Below are positions 49,177 to 63,098 of a stretch of 64,000 bases of DNA, one piece after another (position 1 is the stretch's first letter; each line of letters opens with the position of its first letter). Below the pieces are notes generated by a model, which saw nothing but the letters and a program-made list of their open reading frames with translations, ran no database searches and was not told the DNA's origin. Source of the stretch: Pegea sp. RAD2-039 (lineage: Eukaryota > Chordata > Thaliacea > Salpida > Salpidae); contig JAQGEQ010000179.1 of assembly GCA_034620365.1 (NCBI GenBank), positions 682,001-746,000 of the forward strand, in the 5' to 3' direction. The translations under genes were made by a program, and so were the position numbers.

Positions 49177-52100
49177 TTTAATCAATTGATACTTACTAAT
49201 TATTAAAAAAAAGCCTTTAAAATAAACAAATCTTTAATTAATTTTCAGTTAAAGACTAATATTGTTTAATTGTTTCATCTTATAAAAGTAAATTTAATTC
49301 TATAGCATAATATCTTTACAATTAAATTTAGATATAAATGTTTTCTCTTTTCACTGGGCATACTTAAAAAACAAAATTAACCAATTAATCATATTACTTC
49401 CAAATTAAGATTTAAAGATTTTAATTATTGGAAAAAAAATTCTAAATAAATTTAATTAGTTTGTTACGTGTACGTTGATTTTTAAAGTAATATTGTAAAT
49501 TTGGTATACTGTATACAGGTACACCCTGTAACTATGCTTGAAGAAAGTAAGCAGTAGAAAAAACATTTGCATCTCGATGGTTATAATAGAATAAATAAAA
49601 ATTGATAGGAAATATAAATTATTACAAGAAAAATAGTGGTTTATTTGGTAAGAGAGGCTACTATTTATGGTTTTAAGTTAAACTACTTCATAAAAAATTC
49701 ATTTCTTCGTCTTAATCGGCTTGTAATCTTGAAAGTAAGAGTAAGTTAAAACAAAAGTATCAATTTTATCTTATAAGTTTTACTTTAGAAATTGATAGGC
49801 TATAACATTCAGCAGTTGTTTGCACTTCAATAACAAATTGTATTTTACATTATTATTGCATGCTCAAAAATTTGTAAGCTTCTAAAATTATAATCATTTA
49901 CAGAGAGTTTGTAATCATAAAACATACTGTTATAATATTAGTTAATAATTTATGAGAAAATGCTAAAATATCTAATCAATAATCAAATTGAAATAAATCA
50001 AACAATGATTCGAAAAAAACCAACAATGATAATGACAAGTTAGTAACATTTTGTCACTGAAAGGTTTTATAAATGTATCTTAGTACTTTGTCAATTAACT
50101 TTGTCAATTAATAATGAAAAATATTCAAGTTTTTTTTTATTAAATTAAGATTATGTTTGAATTTCATAAATCTACAATTTATCTTGTAGTTCCAAGATTT
50201 TTGCCCACTTTTTTACAATACAATACAATAAAAATAAAATCTATTCTCTTATCAATCATTTATTTTACCAATAAAGTTAATATTACACTTAATAACATTA
50301 ACTAGCTTAAGGTTTTCTTCTATTTTAACTTGTTAAACTAAAACTTTATGCTATCTTGGTACAGATAAGAAATTTGTTCAACAAAGTTTTCACTTTAGCT
50401 GAATAATGTTAATACATCATCTCATGTTAAACATCCCGAACAAAAAACTATTTGTTGCCGGGCAAGGTCTTCAACAAATATAAACTTTGCATTGGTAAAC
50501 TCTGGTGATAGGTAAAGTTTGTTTTTCAATGACGTTATTAGTAATTGCAAAGACTTTATTGAAGCTACTGGCCAACTTGAGACTACTCTATATAAAAAAT
50601 TAATGCTTTTTCTAAGAACTTTACTTAAGACCCCTACATCTCACTAAATTTTAATAGTTTAATTATCATAAATAGTTAGATGACGTTTTGGCTAATTGTG
50701 TTCACTTACTAACATTTGAGTTACTAACATTTTTATTGGTAGTTACGTCTAATTTATCACAAGACCTTTAGCTACAAAAATATCAGCTAGCGTTTCAATT
50801 ATGTAAATAAAGTATGGTCTAAAAAAACTTATTTTTTATTTTTAAATCCACTACTATTTGTTTCCTTAAACATTTAATAAAATCTAAGTTTTATTTGTTT
50901 AGTCTTGTATAAGCTTTGAGCAAATAATTTCTGTAAATAAAATCGAACTTTAATTAAATTCTGAAATAAGTTGAAAAACTTATTTAAATTGTTTTTAGTG
51001 GCAACTGTATGTTTGATTTCTCTGTCTAAAGTCTGTTTGAATAATTGAAATTCTGCTAACTTCAAATTATCCCTATAGGATGCTTTTTAGAAATTATTCA
51101 AACAGCTTCACAGAGAAATGCTTTCAAACTTAAACTTTCTTGTAAACACTGGTAGTTATAAAAAACTTATAAGAGGTTTGAAGGCTTTTAAAGATTGAAA
51201 GAATGGCTGTTAAAGACTAACAAACTTATATTTAGAAAAATAAATTCAATTTAGTTAAAAATAAACAAGAAAGTGAACAAAAAGTATTTTGTTAAAGATT
51301 TTGAAAATAAAAATTACGAAAAAAGTCAAACTAAGCAAAAGTTTGGTTTGAATTTTAAAATGAATTTTGCAACCATCAAAACTATATTATTTTATAGTAA
51401 ATGATCTTATAGAAATGAATCAGTTTTTATTGAACAAAATAAAGTTAAATTGTTATTACAAAGTTTTTAAAAGACTTATTGTTTAAATGTAACAAACAAA
51501 AAATGTAAAAAAACTACAAATTGTTTCTGCCTTCAATCTGTTATGATAGATGAACTTTTCTGTCATTTCTTAAAAAAATGATTAAATCTCAAAACAAAAC
51601 AATGTTTAAATAATATTTTATACTTGCTAATCTGTTAACCTTTTAAATGTCTTTCAAATCAAAGTCAAAAAAGAATTTTAATAAATTTCAACTTATTTTC
51701 AAATGATCTATGATAAAAATTTGAAATCATCAAAATAGAAAAGAAAATACTTTGATTAACTCCTTTTTATTAACAGTCAGAATTTATTAGTTTTGTTTTA
51801 TAAAACGCTGATCTATTTGCTAATTTGTAGGCTTCTCAATTTGATTTGAAGTTTTTTTTAATTTGATCGTAAAATTTTCAGGCTTTTTAAGTTTTAAGGC
51901 TGAAAAATGTTCACGCGAGTCTTTTATAGTAGCATTCCCACTTAAAATTTGTGTTGATAATTTAAGTGGATTTAGGAACAGTTTTTTGGCAATTTAACGA
52001 AAGATAAACTTAACAACAAAAAGTAAACAAGCAATGTTTACTCAAGTAAGTAAAATATTTATATTTGTTTCTAAGAAGTTTAATTGTTATATATGAATTA

Positions 52101-55100
52101 TCACCAAAGTATTATTCTTTTACTTGCTAAGGGAAAACATTTCTATTCACACCAATTATATTTAGCACAACCGTAAACGTCAAAATCAAAATAAAGTTTA
52201 CCAGGTAATTGATTAACAAACGATTTTAAGCTAAGTTTTACAGTTATCATAAATAATTCAGATAATTCAAATAATTGTCAGTTAATTCAACATTATCTAA
52301 TTGTTTAAAATCCCACTGTAAGCCTAAATAAGCCCTTACATGAGTTTTTAAAACTTTTTAAGTTGAGCTTTTGCTAATTAAGTATTTCAAACAAAGCAAG
52401 ATTATGAACTTTAGTGTTCTGCTATCTTACTTGTTTTGGCAATAAAACAATATTATTTTGCAATTTATTTAGTTGGTAGAACATCTTTAACATAATTATC
52501 TCAAAAATTAAAAATATAAAGCCTTATGTAATTGATGCCTTTTACCAAAGCTGTAAAAACTATTCTGCAAGTCATAAAAATTAAATTTCCTAAACTAAAA
52601 GTATAATCCCAAAAACTTGATAAATACTAATTAATAAATTGCATTAAAGGCTGATTAAACATAAGCTGAAAATTAACTAAAATCTGCAAACTAATATCAA
52701 AGCATTTGAAATACTTCAAACATTAGTATAACGCGCAAATACAAGATTATAGAATTATGAAGAAAGACACACCCGATAATATTTCTGAAAATAAAGCTTA
52801 GGCTGGCTCGCGTGACACACGTGTTTACTGGGAGACAAAATAGTCATTCCATATAAAAAGAAGGTTTTCATCAGCCACATTTTGTTCCCATTCTTTTTAC
52901 ATTTTGTCTAACACTAGTACCGATAAAGACTTTTTATATATATGTCACTACTTACATTCATTCATTTGAGTCAACATAACTAATACTTGCTTGACACAAA
53001 TTCACGTACAAGTGTCAAAATTATTTAATTTTTCTGTTTTAGTATCACCTTGTTGCAAGTTTGGCTTGATTTTAATAATACTTTAATTTTAACAAAGTTT
53101 TTTTGATTTAGAAATCTTATTCTATACTACAACAGATAAATTCAAATTTAATAAAACTTGAATTGAACAAATAGGTTGCTTTAAAACTTCTGTCACTGAA
53201 AACGTTCGAACAACATAAAGTCGATAAATACTGTAATAAACTTTAAACCAATTATCAACCGTCTAAAACTTATATTAGAAGTAAAGTGAAAAAAAAAAAC
53301 AATTCTTCAACTTTTAACTTATTAAGTTTGTGATTCAACGAATTAGGAATTTTGTTTTATAAAAATGAAACGTTTTTGAAACATGCCATTTTTATATATT
53401 TGTTCACAGATAGAAAACAACTTTAGTGATTACATCATGTACCAGAATTTCAAAAGATATTTATCTTCGAATAAGCCTTAAAAACTCTAGTCTATGATTG
53501 ATTAAAATCCAAACATAAAGATCTAATAAATCTTTTACAATCGTTTTAACAGCGGTTTTTTTCTATTTTTATTGTAGCTACAAATCTGTAGTTATTTATT
53601 TTAACACAATCGCTGACCAAATGTTTTTACAAATATCGACCCATCTTCAAATAATCTTGTTCAATATCTCATTACATGACTTTTTACACCTAAGGACATC
53701 AAATTTCGTAAAACTTGATCATATTTATCATAAACAAAAGCATTTTACATTATAGTCTCAATACATGTGGGTCTTAACAATTTCTATACAGCTTACTTTT
53801 AAAAATATTTGTATAAAATTATTATAGCTGACTTAAAATATAGTTTCGAGCAGAATGTTAGCTTATAAGAGATCAATATAGTTCAGGAAAATGAGTTTTA
53901 AATCTTAAGTGAATCTGGAAGTATGGTTTTCATAATGATCATTTGATAAGCGCAGTGAAATCTATTTAACAAAATAATAAAATTTTTTCGATAGTTAAGA
54001 TATGAAACATCTGTTGAAAGAAATCTAATTTTCAGCTCATTAAAGCTGCTGGACTTTTAATAGAGGTTTTTAAATACTTTATTACAACGTTAAGAACTTT
54101 CTTTCAAAACAAAAATATATTTTAGAAGAAGATGTTTTAGAAAAGAAGATGAAGATCGAACGTTAGTCACATCAATTAACTTGATCTTTAAAACTAAATT
54201 TATAAGAAAGAAACTCGACAGAGATATAACTTTAACGACAAATTCTAAAATGTATAAGAACTAATTTGTTTAAAGAATAATTCCACTTATATTATAAACT
54301 GAACTTTCAATTTAAAAAAGAACTATAACATTAGAACAATTTTTTAACTCAAAATATTTGAAATTGAACAAGAAAATCTTAGGATTTGATAACATTCCAT
54401 GTGTTGTGTGTTTCTGCTATAACAAATGGTTTCACTTTTGTCTGCAGCTAAAAAAAAGTTTTCAAAAAACTCAAATCGATTTTGAACAATTTAACTTCCG
54501 GTTTTCTTTCTTCTATTTCTTTGAAAAGTGTATAAAGCGATGATAACCAATTGTAGCTTGTAGCTGAAGATGACAATTTTGAGAAATCATCTTGTTTTCA
54601 AAACAATGAATAACGTTGAATAATTTATAACAGCTTCGAGGCTTTAGTTATTAAAAAATTCAAATTTTAATTTTACAAATTATTATATTATTAATTAAAT
54701 CATTAAAAGTTTCTTATGTTACCATTAGCATAATACATATATTAATATTACTTTATTTAAAAAAGTTTTCAAACTTTGTGTTAAATAGTCAGTTACAACA
54801 TTTTCAAGTGATCTGAATTACATTAAATCTTCAAAAAAATTCAGATTTACGTTTCTCTATCATTTTTTATGTGAATCGAACGTCGAAAAGTATTTCTTTA
54901 ATTTCTGCAAGTAATGCTTCTGCGGAATAAGATTAGAATGAAATTGTTAACAGGCTTACTGTCACTTTTATTTATTTGGATTACATTTTGTTACTACTAT
55001 GTCTCTCTTACAAACTTATGATTTTAAAGTATATAAAAAACAAATAATAAACTTGTTTAAGTACAACTCAAAACATTTATAAATCAAAATATAATAAAAC

Positions 55101-58100
55101 CTTGAAAAATTTGAACATTTTAAATTGTCTACAAACAAAAAATACTATAAATAGACTGTTAAGAAGTCTGCAAATTTATAAGATTGATGATTTCAATTGA
55201 AACAACGCTAGCTTCTCTTATTTCAAACTAAATCGTACATGACAAATAAAAGTTATAGCAAACAACATCTTGGCTTGCTCTGACTGTTTAAGTTTCATGA
55301 AATTTAAAGAAAGCTTTTTTCAAATATCGTTTCTACTCATTTGTAGGCTTTAACGGTATTTGATGTACTTTTAATAAGGCTCATCAAATACAAAAGGAAA
55401 ATATATGTTATTTTAAACCTTGTAATCAAGTACTGATAATTAGTTAATAGTTGAAATATGTTTATTATGCAAACCGGTATAACTATAAATATGTATAGTT
55501 GTAAAACAAATTATAAGAATTGAACAAAATATTCTTAGATGAATTATTTAGTATTACAAATTCAAAAAAAGTCATAACACTAGAGTATATTATTTATGAT
55601 GTTAAGTCCTAGTCAACTATATATTTGATTAATTCAATGATCAAAATTAACTTATTTACTCGTTTAAACAGCGTGGTACATTGAGTTACATTATTTCACT
55701 TAAGCAAGTTCATTTCATTTCATTCGATTTGATGTTTGTTTAGCAAACATTATCTAGAAAATAAAATGCTTTCACAAAACTCTTTTTAAGCTTAGTTAAG
55801 AAAGGCTTGATAAAAATAACATTTTCAACTAAAACTAACCAAAATAATATTCAAAATCTTTAAATATTCGACTGAATTCAAGCTATCAACACAGAAGTTA
55901 TTTTTAACACGTTCAAGCTAGAAGCAACTATAATCCAATGACAACTTTATTGTTTCGATGATGATATCTTCTTCTAATCTTTGAATATACTTTATTTATA
56001 GATGGTAATTGTAGTTAGTGAAACTATAATTAAAACTGAAAATTCAAAACCAAAGTTTTTAGATCTCATAATTATATCTTCATTTATTACTATTTCTCTA
56101 CATCTTAATTTCAAAAGCTTCTAATTTGATAATTCTATTTTGAAATTGTTTTAACATTTCATTGTATTTAAGTTAAACGTTTAATTTAATTTCAAAATTT
56201 ATTTTTTAAATTTTATGTAATTTCAAAAAAATAATGAGTATTTTTCAGAAAATTAGTTTACAATTTGCACCTTTTAATTTTAAAAATGGTTCAATAAACG
56301 TTTTAATTTTTAATGAAAGCTTTTTTATTCTAATTTTTTCCCACAAATAAACTTAAGTCTTTTTATTGGGTGAAACAAACATATTACTAGATTGACTCAC
56401 ACTAATCTAAAACAAACGTTTTTTAAGCCTTTATCATTAGTTTCTTTAGTTTTAATAAATAAATTAGCTTGACAATTACAAAACATTTAGATAATTTAAT
56501 ATTTATAACACCTGAATAATTGTTGTTTGTATTTTACCACATTTTCAAAAAATGTTTACTCTTTTATAATCTTGCATCTAATTTTAAACATTTTCAACAA
56601 AACTTCTCCCTCATAATTATTTTCTCTAAAACCAACTAAGTCCAGCAAGTGTAATCAACTGGTTTTGTCAGTGATGTTGTTAAATACAAACATACTAATC
56701 AATAAACCTTAAAATCTACAAATTGCTTCCAGTAACGCTATAGAACGATTTGGAACAAACATGGTTACTAGATGATTCAAAAAAATGAAATTTAGCATCA
56801 GTATTATAAATTTAAGCTTTAGATTTAAAACTTTTCTGACAAATGGAAAAACTTATCATCGAACTAATCTAAATAGAGAACTGATTAATTCAAGCTTTTA
56901 GTCAATGCAGATGGTAAAATTTATGAAAATAAAAGTAAACTTTTTGGTGATATTATTCTTATAATAACTCATAGTTTTTATCTGGCAATAACATTTCATT
57001 CAACAGGGAGGAAAGCTTGATGGTTTACGCTAAATGAGATCTCATCTTTGTAAACAAAAGTATTTTTTTAAAACTTATAGAAATTATAAATAAAAAAAAA
57101 GTAGAAATGGAAAGATTTTGAAAATTTATTAATAAATTATTCATTAAGGAGTCGTTGCTATTAAGTCAAAAGAAAGAATTATATTTTTTCATTAGTCTAA
57201 TTTTTTTATAAAAAACATCAAAACTCAGAAATTTATGATAAATTCAAATGATAAGAATTGAACATTTTTTTAAGAATCATTTTTATAGTGTTGGTTTTTG
57301 TATGAAAATAACACAGAATTTTATACACTTCTATTTTACTTATTTATAGAGATAAATAAGATTGAAAATAAAAGGTTAAACATTTATTAATGATTAAAAG
57401 GTCAAAAAATTTAAGTAATGACCAAAGTAAAGTTAGTTCTAATTAATTATTCATTGTTAATTAACTAAAACAACAAAAAATATGAAATTCAGTGATTTTA
57501 ATGCTACAAAGGATAACTTATATTGAATTTGGTTAGATATTTAATACATCCAGTACTACTTTTAAATTTGTGAGAATTTTCAGTCATTTAAAGCTAACAA
57601 CATGTTTTTTGATATTAAATAATAATTTCTATTTCATCCTTGGTTAAACAAAAGTATTTACAACAGTAACAAAAAACTAACTCAAAATCACCTGAAAATT
57701 GATATTGATTTTTTAAAGGTCGCTGCAAAGTCAGGTTTAAAGCTTTGTTAACAAAATAATATAAAAACATTGTAAGCTACAAAAAATATATTTCTGTAAC
57801 AAATGTGTTTAAAATTTCGCTTGGTATGAATTTATAGTAAAATCATTTTCATTAAACAAAATTTTGTAAAAACATCAAAGTTATTACTAAAGCAATCATT
57901 CCAAGAACTTTTATGAAGATTACGATTTAAACTTTGTGAAAATTACTGACACCTAGTGTCAATTATTCGATTTGAAAATATCTTTAAGAAATTTATGATT
58001 GTCTAAGACCTTTTACAAGTTCTATTACTGAATTTTTAATTTTAGTAAAACAAAACCTGTTACAAAGTTAAAAACAAAAGATGTAGAGTAGTTAAATGAA

Positions 58101-61100
58101 ATAAAAATTCAATAAATCTTTACAAATAAGTGCGAATCGATAAACAGAAAAATTCAAAAGTTAAAGTATATAAAAGAAAGCACGTTAAAAAGCAACTTAA
58201 TCTAATTAAAATTCAAAGTTAAGGAATTTCTTTCTAAATCTCAAACTAACTTGATCTTCATTAGCAAAAAATTCAGCAGTTTGAAAACTTGTGCACCTTC
58301 CACAAGGTCACCTTGAGAAGTCCCTAAATTATTCATGCAATCTTTGAATCAATGCAGAATTGTGAACAAATAAAATTGTAAAATTATCATTTTAATGCGT
58401 GTCTTTGCTACTTAATCAGTTTCATCATTAATAATTGAAACTTCATAATATTATTAAAAATCTATAGAGGATTTCTTGTGATAAAAACATTGATAGTAAA
58501 ATCATTTTGAAAAACGTTTTAACAAAAGAATGTTTCCAGTCAAAATTCAATAATTCAATAAAACTTTTCCCGTTTTCTTGTTATTTTTCAACAGTTTTAA
58601 CTAATTGAAAATTGAATTTAAATATCTTCTCTCATTTTTCTAGATAAAGTTAAAGAAAAATTATCAATTGGTTTGCAATAGTTTTAAGATTTGTAACTTA
58701 AACCATAAAATTAGAAAAAAAGCTAAATTGTTTAGCTCAGCAAACACATTTGTTAAGTGTCTTTTACTTAAAAATAAAAAACAATTAATAAATAATGATT
58801 TTTACAAAATTTGCACAAAATGTAAAAAATGAACTAAATATAGTTAAATAATCTATAAGTTTATTATAGAAAGTAATTTTGGGGGAACTAATAGCTTTAT
58901 GCACGATTACTTAATAACTAATTAATCGTTAAAATTTGCTGCTGAGAGGTAATTGGAACATGCTTTTAAGTTTGTTTAATTAATTTAGTATTTGTAACAA
59001 AGATTACGTCAAGAAGAAAATTATAATTAAGTTTTATCTTTTAAAAGATCACAAAAGCTATAAAAACAGTCAATTTTACAAATTTTTATCAAAAAAAATT
59101 TTAATTTTCCAATAAAGTTGTTATTTTTTCTACGAAGCTAAAAACGACAAACTTGAATTTTTATTTTCTAATTATCTTTTTATATAATCACTAAACTATT
59201 TTTTAAATAAAATCCTAATAATAAAAGTTATTATTGAAATATTAAACTTAAAACATTTTTTAAATGATTTTTACAAGTTAGTAACTAATGTTCTCGAGTT
59301 AATGGAAACTTAAAAATTTAATTTGTTGGTAACATTAGAGTATTGACGAAGTATATAACCCACAAACGAAAACCTTTTCATAATAAAGTTGTAAAAAAAA
59401 ACAGTTTGCAACTGCTTTAACTTTACAATCGATGTTTTAGTAAAATTTAATTTTGTGCATTCAACTGAGAACTACGTAAAGTTATTTTAGCTCACAGATT
59501 AAAAATATTTAGGGTATAGGCCAGACTTTATTTTCGTAACAGCTTGAATATTTTACTGATATCTTTTGAATATAATCCAAATACAAACTCTAAAAACTAA
59601 AAAAATTAGTTTCGATTTTGATACATTTTGAGAACGGTATAATAAAAAGTAATTTTAGGAAATTATTGAATTCAATGCTGAGTTATTCAATGCTAATAGA
59701 TAAATACGTTTTAGTTTTTAATGATTCTTACCTGTATTCATTATCAACTGAAGAATGCTTGTATTATTTGCATATCTACTCGCCCATTCGTGAAAACAGC
59801 CATTATCAACAGCTTACAATAAATTAAAAGAAAACTTGTTGAAACATGATGAAAGGCCACAGATGTTGTGTTAATTTCTATTTTCATGACATTGTCATCT
59901 TATGAGTTTTAAGAGACATTTCTATTAAAAGTTGACGTAGCAGTAGAGGTTTTTGTCACAACATTGTATCTACGCAAAAGTCAAAAAGCGACCTCAACTA
60001 ACATTTTGAGTTTAATAACACTTTTAGTCTCATTTAATTATCTCTTTCTATCCTAAAAGTCATGAAAGATAGTCTGTCACTGTAGATTGTAACACATAAA
60101 AATCCATTAAAAGCAAACTAGAGAGTAACTTCATTAGATTTTGGGTTTTCAAATTAATTATATATGCAAAAGTTGAATTAGTATTTACGTTTAATTAGGA
60201 AAAAGTTCCTTAAATTATAATCAATATTTGTTCTTCTACAGCAATCGCTTTAATCTTTTTTTAACATTCTAAATACAGATACGAAAAGTTATATTAATAC
60301 CAAAATAAATTTGTGACTTTAATTTTCTTCTTGTTTTTATCTTGACAGTTTTAAAATTCTTTATCAAAGTACTAATGAAAAATTTGGCGAAAATTTTTAG
60401 CTTACATTAGCGTTAAAATAAACTCAACTTATAGCGAGCTGATAAAAAAAGCTTTTAGATAACTATCAATTATATTTTCACAAAAATACTCGTAAAATTT
60501 TCAGTTATCAGCTTATTAATACTTCACATAAAAACTTTATCTTTTTCCATGGATGCTTTTAATATCTTTTTTATACTTTCATATCGATTTTTATCTTAAT
60601 TCTATAATTTCATTTTTACTTTAGATTCCCTGGTAAAATATTTATTAAAAATATATGCTATATATAAATTGCAAAATATTTATGTCTTATGATTGATTTA
60701 CATTTAAATAATATATGAAGAAATATTATTTCGACAGTATTGACAATACATTTTAAGGATAAAGAATAATTTTCTGTATAAATGTATTATTACACCTAAA
60801 AATGTATCTTTGAGAAAAACAAATTAAAAGTTTTTTATTGTTGTCAAATTATTTAGCAAAGAATTATTCAAGCAAACTATTAGTCAAATCCTTTTTTTAA
60901 TAATTGGGTCTTATATTCTAATTATATTCCTATTTGAGTTTTTTTATGAAAATATTAAAAAATATTTTAACAACTTTAAGTTTATCTTTAATAGTACCAA
61001 GTTTTTGGATAAAATTGTTTTTAAATAGAACAGCAAATTTATTTGATTATGATTTAAAGTTTCACTTTTATAAATAAAAACAAGTTCTTAGAAATCTTTC

Positions 61101-62500
61101 ATAGATTGTTTAAATAATTTTGTACAAAAGTTGTTTTGTAAAAAGAAAGTGAACAACAGGATTTTACAAGATAGCTCAAAATAGCTGTTGTTATATCAGA
61201 TTTTGTTAAATTGTTGATTTATAGTATTTTGAAGTTAGCCGAATGATGTATAAAAAAATCAAATCAAGTTCGAATTTAGATATCTAATTTAATTTATTTT
61301 TCTTAATGTCTGCTTTAAAATAAGTAACAAATTTTGATTTGAAACTGTTTTTCAATCAAATTTTTTAGTTTTATTGAAAAAGCTGGTGAAAATAACTATT
61401 TCAAATTCTAAGGCTGCAAGCATTTTTATAATATTATTTTTTAATGGAAAAACTAAATGTAAAATCGATAACTTATACGAATGTTTACATTTTGCTTAAC
61501 GATCTATTTTTTGGATTTTGAAAGATGATAAAATCACATCACTGGCATTGAAGTCATCTTCATTTGAATGTTCAAAATAAAAAATATTTAAAAATCTTTC
61601 AATTTTTTAATTTTTATTATTGATTAACTGCAAATAGTTTAATTATTCAACCTACCTGTAGAAATTACAAGGTTTTTTGTAATAAAATTGAACATTTTGC
61701 TTATATAAATTATCGAATAAGTATTTGCTTGAACCTTATTGAAACTAATTGGGAAAATTCATTTGAAAAGAATTTAGCTAACCTAAAAATGTTGTAACTA
61801 AATGTTTTACTTCTACTAACTATTACTCAAGAGATTTCATTTTGACTATTAAGATATAACGCAAGTTGAGTTATTCATTATTTCTACAAACTCTTCTAAT
61901 TATCGCTCAGCCAGAATAAAGATGTCTAGAAAGTAAAAGAAATATATTTATAAGGGAAATGTAAAAACTAAATGACTTTATTTGAAAATCGATCAATCTT
62001 TATTAAATTATTTTTATGTTTGCTAATTTAGAAATTTCAACAACATACAATATGTATAATTAAAATATGTTAAAGTAATTTTACAATCTGTTGAAGTTTT
62101 TATATCAAAATGTTTAAGGTTCCAAAGCATTAAATCGACAATTTATTTTCTTGGAACAAAATAACTTAATGAGAAGAGGATTTATCAAATCTGCTGTTTC
62201 AAATACTTTGGTTTTTTTTCTAAAAATTTCTTGGAAGCTTTTTTTCACTTCAAACAAAGTTGGCATCTATAAGAGGCCAACTGGACATTATTGATTATTA
62301 AGAATTTTTTCAGCAATTGTTGGAAGGGTTACATTTTAAAGCTATCTCATAAATATTAAAGATGTCAACTTTTCTCAAAAGCGCTCATTAAATTACAAGC
62401 AATTTGAGCAAAAAGCTTTAATAATTACAAATGTAGTTAGATTCTATAATTTACATCAAATATTCATCAACAATTTCGAATTATCGGACTTAACGAGATT
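49177..62500. other. 13.3 kb AT-rich region with no recognisable gene
   Basis: No splice-consistent exon chain, no conserved protein motif and no mobile-element protein could be read on either strand. The few frames over 60 codons (near 50874, 54358, 59618) have no coding texture. The only non-random spot is the promoter-like stretch at about 52.8 kb. It may hold regulatory DNA or noncoding transcripts. Confidence 0.5.
52811..52885 (+). promoter_or_regulatory. Orphan promoter-like stretch (E-box plus TATA box)
   Basis: A G+C-richer island in AT-rich DNA carries CACGTG (52818-52823). About 30 bases downstream is ATATAAAAAG (52851-52860), and a TTTCATCAGCC start-like sequence lies at the usual spacing after that. 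No coding exon follows within reach. Motif match only. Confidence 0.25.
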
Positions 62501-63098
62501 GTTTGAAGCTTTGAACAAAATTTGTTTATTTTTTTGGATTTAATTGATTTAAGGGTTCTTCTTCGGTGGTCGAAGATGCCGGGATGTTTCAAACAAAAGC
62601 AGTTTGAAGAGAAGTTAGTTGATAATTGAAATTATTTTCGGAAATTATCAATTTGCAGCCAAGCACAAGAGAATTGAAATGATAAAAATACAACAAATGC
62701 TTGTCGTCCTTACAACGCTGTTTCAAATTTATTTTTATTTCGTAATAATGTATGATTAATGGAAAAGGTTCACAAGGTGAAAGAAAAGGTAAAAAATGGG
62801 TCGGGGGTTGAAAAAGGGATTTATACAACAAACAAGGAAGTGATTGTTAAGTGTGCACATGAAAAGTAAACAAAAATAAAAACTTTCGAAAGAAAACCCA
62901 AGCAGAAATAATAAGATGTAAAAAAGTGGGAAGATTATGAAGAGGTGAAGCACCAGAGGGTGACACACAAAATGGAAAGATTCAATAAAGACTAACTAAA
63001 GATGTGAATCTGAAGAAACAAGAATAAGAGAAGGAGGAGCAGAGTGATGAGGAGGTTGCTATTGCGACCAACTAGAAGCGGTGAAAACGCGGTTAGCT
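62501..63098. other. Purine-rich (+ strand) flank, probable 3' UTR of the coiled-coil gene
   Basis: From about 62750 the plus strand becomes strongly purine-rich and less AT-rich. If the gene to the right ends at 63099 on the minus strand, this is its pyrimidine-rich 3' UTR. The minus-strand frames here (62589-62968) look like by-products of that skew. Confidence 0.4.

Noticed and set aside
62589-62968. Two overlapping minus-strand open frames
   Set aside because: Rich in Phe/Leu/Ile because of the pyrimidine-rich strand; no start context or domain, and downstream of a probable stop.
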